The notes under the pieces were generated by a model. It was given only the letters and a program-made list of their open reading frames with translations, was not told the origin of the DNA and did no database searches. Both the position numbers and the translations under genes were made by a program. A stretch of DNA of 6,973 nt from Rubritepida sp. Lineage in GTDB: Bacteria > Pseudomonadota > Alphaproteobacteria > Acetobacterales > Acetobacteraceae. Below, piece by piece: positions 5,920 to 6,973 of the stretch. How positions within the stretch are numbered: position 1 is the stretch's first letter; each line of letters begins with the position of its first letter. The stretch lies in NCBI GenBank assembly GCA_007129145.1, contig SKWC01000426.1:1-6973 (forward strand), given 5' to 3'.

Positions 5920-6878
5920 GCGCGGCGCTGAAATCCTCCTCGGGAAGCGGCGGCGGAACCCGCCACTTCCTGGAACTGATGGACCTCGACCCCGCCTCGC
6001 TGCGGCACATGCTGGAACTCGGCAAGCGCGCGAAGCGCGGCGAGATCAGCGGCAAGCCGCTCGATGGCAAGACGGTCGCGATGATCTTCGAGCTGCCCTC
6101 GACGCGCACCCGCGTCAGCTTCGAGGTGGGCATCCGCCAGATGGGCGGCGAATCCCTCGTGCTGACCGCGAAGGAGATCCAGCTCAACCGCGGCGAGAGC
6201 GTGAAGGACACGGCGCGCGTGCTGTCGCGCTATGTGGACGCCATCATGCTGCGCACCGCGGATGTGACGAACATCCGCGAGATGGCGCAATACGCCACGG
6301 TGCCGGTGATCAACGGCCTGACCAACATCAGCCACCCCTGCCAGCTGATGGCCGATGTGATGACCTTCGAGGAGCACCGCGGCCCCATCGCGGGGCAGGT
6401 GGTGGCCTGGACGGGCGATGGCAACAATGTCGCGCAATCCTTCATCCAGGCCGCGGCGCGCTTCGGCTTCACCCTGCGCATGGCCACGCCCGATCTGTTG
6501 AAGCCCCCGGCCGAGCTTGTGGCCTGGGCGCGGCGCGAGGGTGCCAGGATCGAACTCACCGACGACCCGGTGGCCGCCGTGGCCGGCGCGCGGGCGGTGG
6601 TGACCGATTGCTGGATCAGCATGAGCGACGAGAAGACCGCCGCCACGCAGAACCGGCACAACATGCTGCTGCCCTACCAGGTGAATGGCGCGCTGATGCG
6701 CCACGCGGCACCCGATGCCATCGTGATGCACTGCCTGCCCGCCCATCGCGGCGAGGAGATCACCGACGAGGTGATGGACGGCGCGGCGTCAGCCGTGCTC
6801 GACCAGGCTGAGAACCGGCTGCACGCCCAGAAGGCGCTGCTGACCTGGCTGCTCGGCAGGGGCGGTGATGCGGAATGA
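5916..6878 (+). CDS. argF: Ornithine carbamoyltransferase
   Basis: ArgF makes citrulline from ornithine and carbamoyl phosphate, the sixth step of arginine synthesis, in the cytosol and normally as a trimer. The 320-residue length is usual. Carbamoyl-phosphate binding is shown by STRTR (62-66) and HPCQ (140-143); the ornithine side by D231 and the S235-M236 pair, and by the catalytic loop HCLPAHRGEE (272-281). The loop usually reads SMG; here it is SMS, a tolerated variant as far as I know. The first ~15 residues include a Ser/Gly-rich leader (SSSGSGGG) before TRHFLEL. The GTG start overlaps the argD stop as GTGA, implying coupling. The C-terminal part from about residue 280 (EITDEVMDGAASAV, then ENRLHAQKALLTWLL) resembles actinobacterial ArgF more than I expect for this organism; see findings. 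Confidence 0.95.
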   Translation: MSAALKSSSGSGGGTRHFLELMDLDPASLRHMLELGKRAKRGEISGKPLDGKTVAMIFELPSTRTRVSFEVGIRQMGGESLVLTAKEIQLNRGESVKDTARVLSRYVDAIMLRTADVTNIREMAQYATVPVINGLTNISHPCQLMADVMTFEEHRGPIAGQVVAWTGDGNNVAQSFIQAAARFGFTLRMATPDLLKPPAELVAWARREGARIELTDDPVAAVAGARAVVTDCWISMSDEKTAATQNRHNMLLPYQVNGALMRHAAPDAIVMHCLPAHRGEEITDEVMDGAASAVLDQAENRLHAQKALLTWLLGRGGDAE

Positions 6879-6973
6879 CCGGGCCGGTGACCCGCGCCGC
6901 GCGCCACGCCCGCATCGTGGAGCTCATCCGCGGCCGGGCGGTGCACTCGCAGACCGAACTCGCCGAACTGCTC
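6875..6973 (+). CDS. argR: Arginine repressor ArgR, N-terminal part (cut by window edge)
   Basis: Thirty-three codons are present and the frame stays open to the window end. The start ATG overlaps the argF stop as ATGA (6875-6878). The peptide runs from a short basic leader (PVTRAARHA) into RIVELIRGRAVHSQTELAELL. That pattern, 'aR..rIv.li....v.SQ.eLa.lL', is the first part of the ArgR winged helix-turn-helix; the diagnostic VTQATLSRDL recognition helix would follow just outside the window. ArgR senses arginine through a C-terminal domain and represses arginine genes as a hexamer. The sequence looks most like actinobacterial ArgR, and argD-argF-argR is the actinobacterial gene order, while alphaproteobacteria mostly lack ArgR. 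Another helix-turn-helix family is possible given only 33 residues. Confidence 0.72.
   Translation, partial: MTGPVTRAARHARIVELIRGRAVHSQTELAELL

Noticed and set aside
5532..6746. A 404-codon open frame on the minus strand opposite argD and argF
   Set aside because: Its translation is His/Arg/Gly-rich and has no recognisable domain; it is a shadow of the argD-argF coding bias.

Overview
The window looks like chromosomal core sequence from a very GC-rich alphaproteobacterium, most likely in or near Acetobacteraceae/Rhodospirillales (for example a Roseomonas-like organism). This rests on gene content and order: a bc1-complex assembly chaperone, a YceD/DUF177 protein, rpmF, plsX, fabH, ihfA and a MerR-type regulator in one direction, with a BamE-type lipoprotein gene diverging from them. 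I assigned it from remembered family features and synteny, not from a database search.

Left arm (positions 1-4006, all minus strand, read right to left). The order is the ubiquinol-cytochrome c chaperone, yceD, rpmF, plsX, fabH, ihfA and merR (cut by the left edge). Two joins are 4-base start/stop overlaps: chaperone/yceD (GTGA) and ihfA/merR (ATGA). The rpmF-plsX-fabH core couples a ribosomal protein to the first steps of phospholipid and fatty-acid synthesis, and ihfA-merR follows after 87 bases. Possible internal promoters lie ahead of rpmF and ahead of ihfA.

Centre (4007-4071). This is a 65-base divergent gap between the chaperone and bamE, with a weak candidate promoter for bamE.

Right arm (4072-6973, all plus strand). 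The genes are bamE, a hairpin that may be a terminator, then argD (GTG start with a good ribosome binding site), argF (GTGA overlap with argD) and, at the right edge, the first 33 codons of an ArgR-type arginine repressor (ATGA overlap with argF). ArgD and ArgF supply two steps of ornithine/citrulline synthesis.

Most of the window is ordinary housekeeping DNA and I see no mobile element, CRISPR array, RNA gene or defence system. The one surprising point is the right edge. The argD-argF-argR order, the ArgR N-terminus and the last ~35 residues of ArgF look actinobacterial to me, whereas the rest of the window looks alphaproteobacterial. That could be horizontal transfer, an unusual alphaproteobacterial ArgR, or a chimeric assembly joined in the conserved end of argF.
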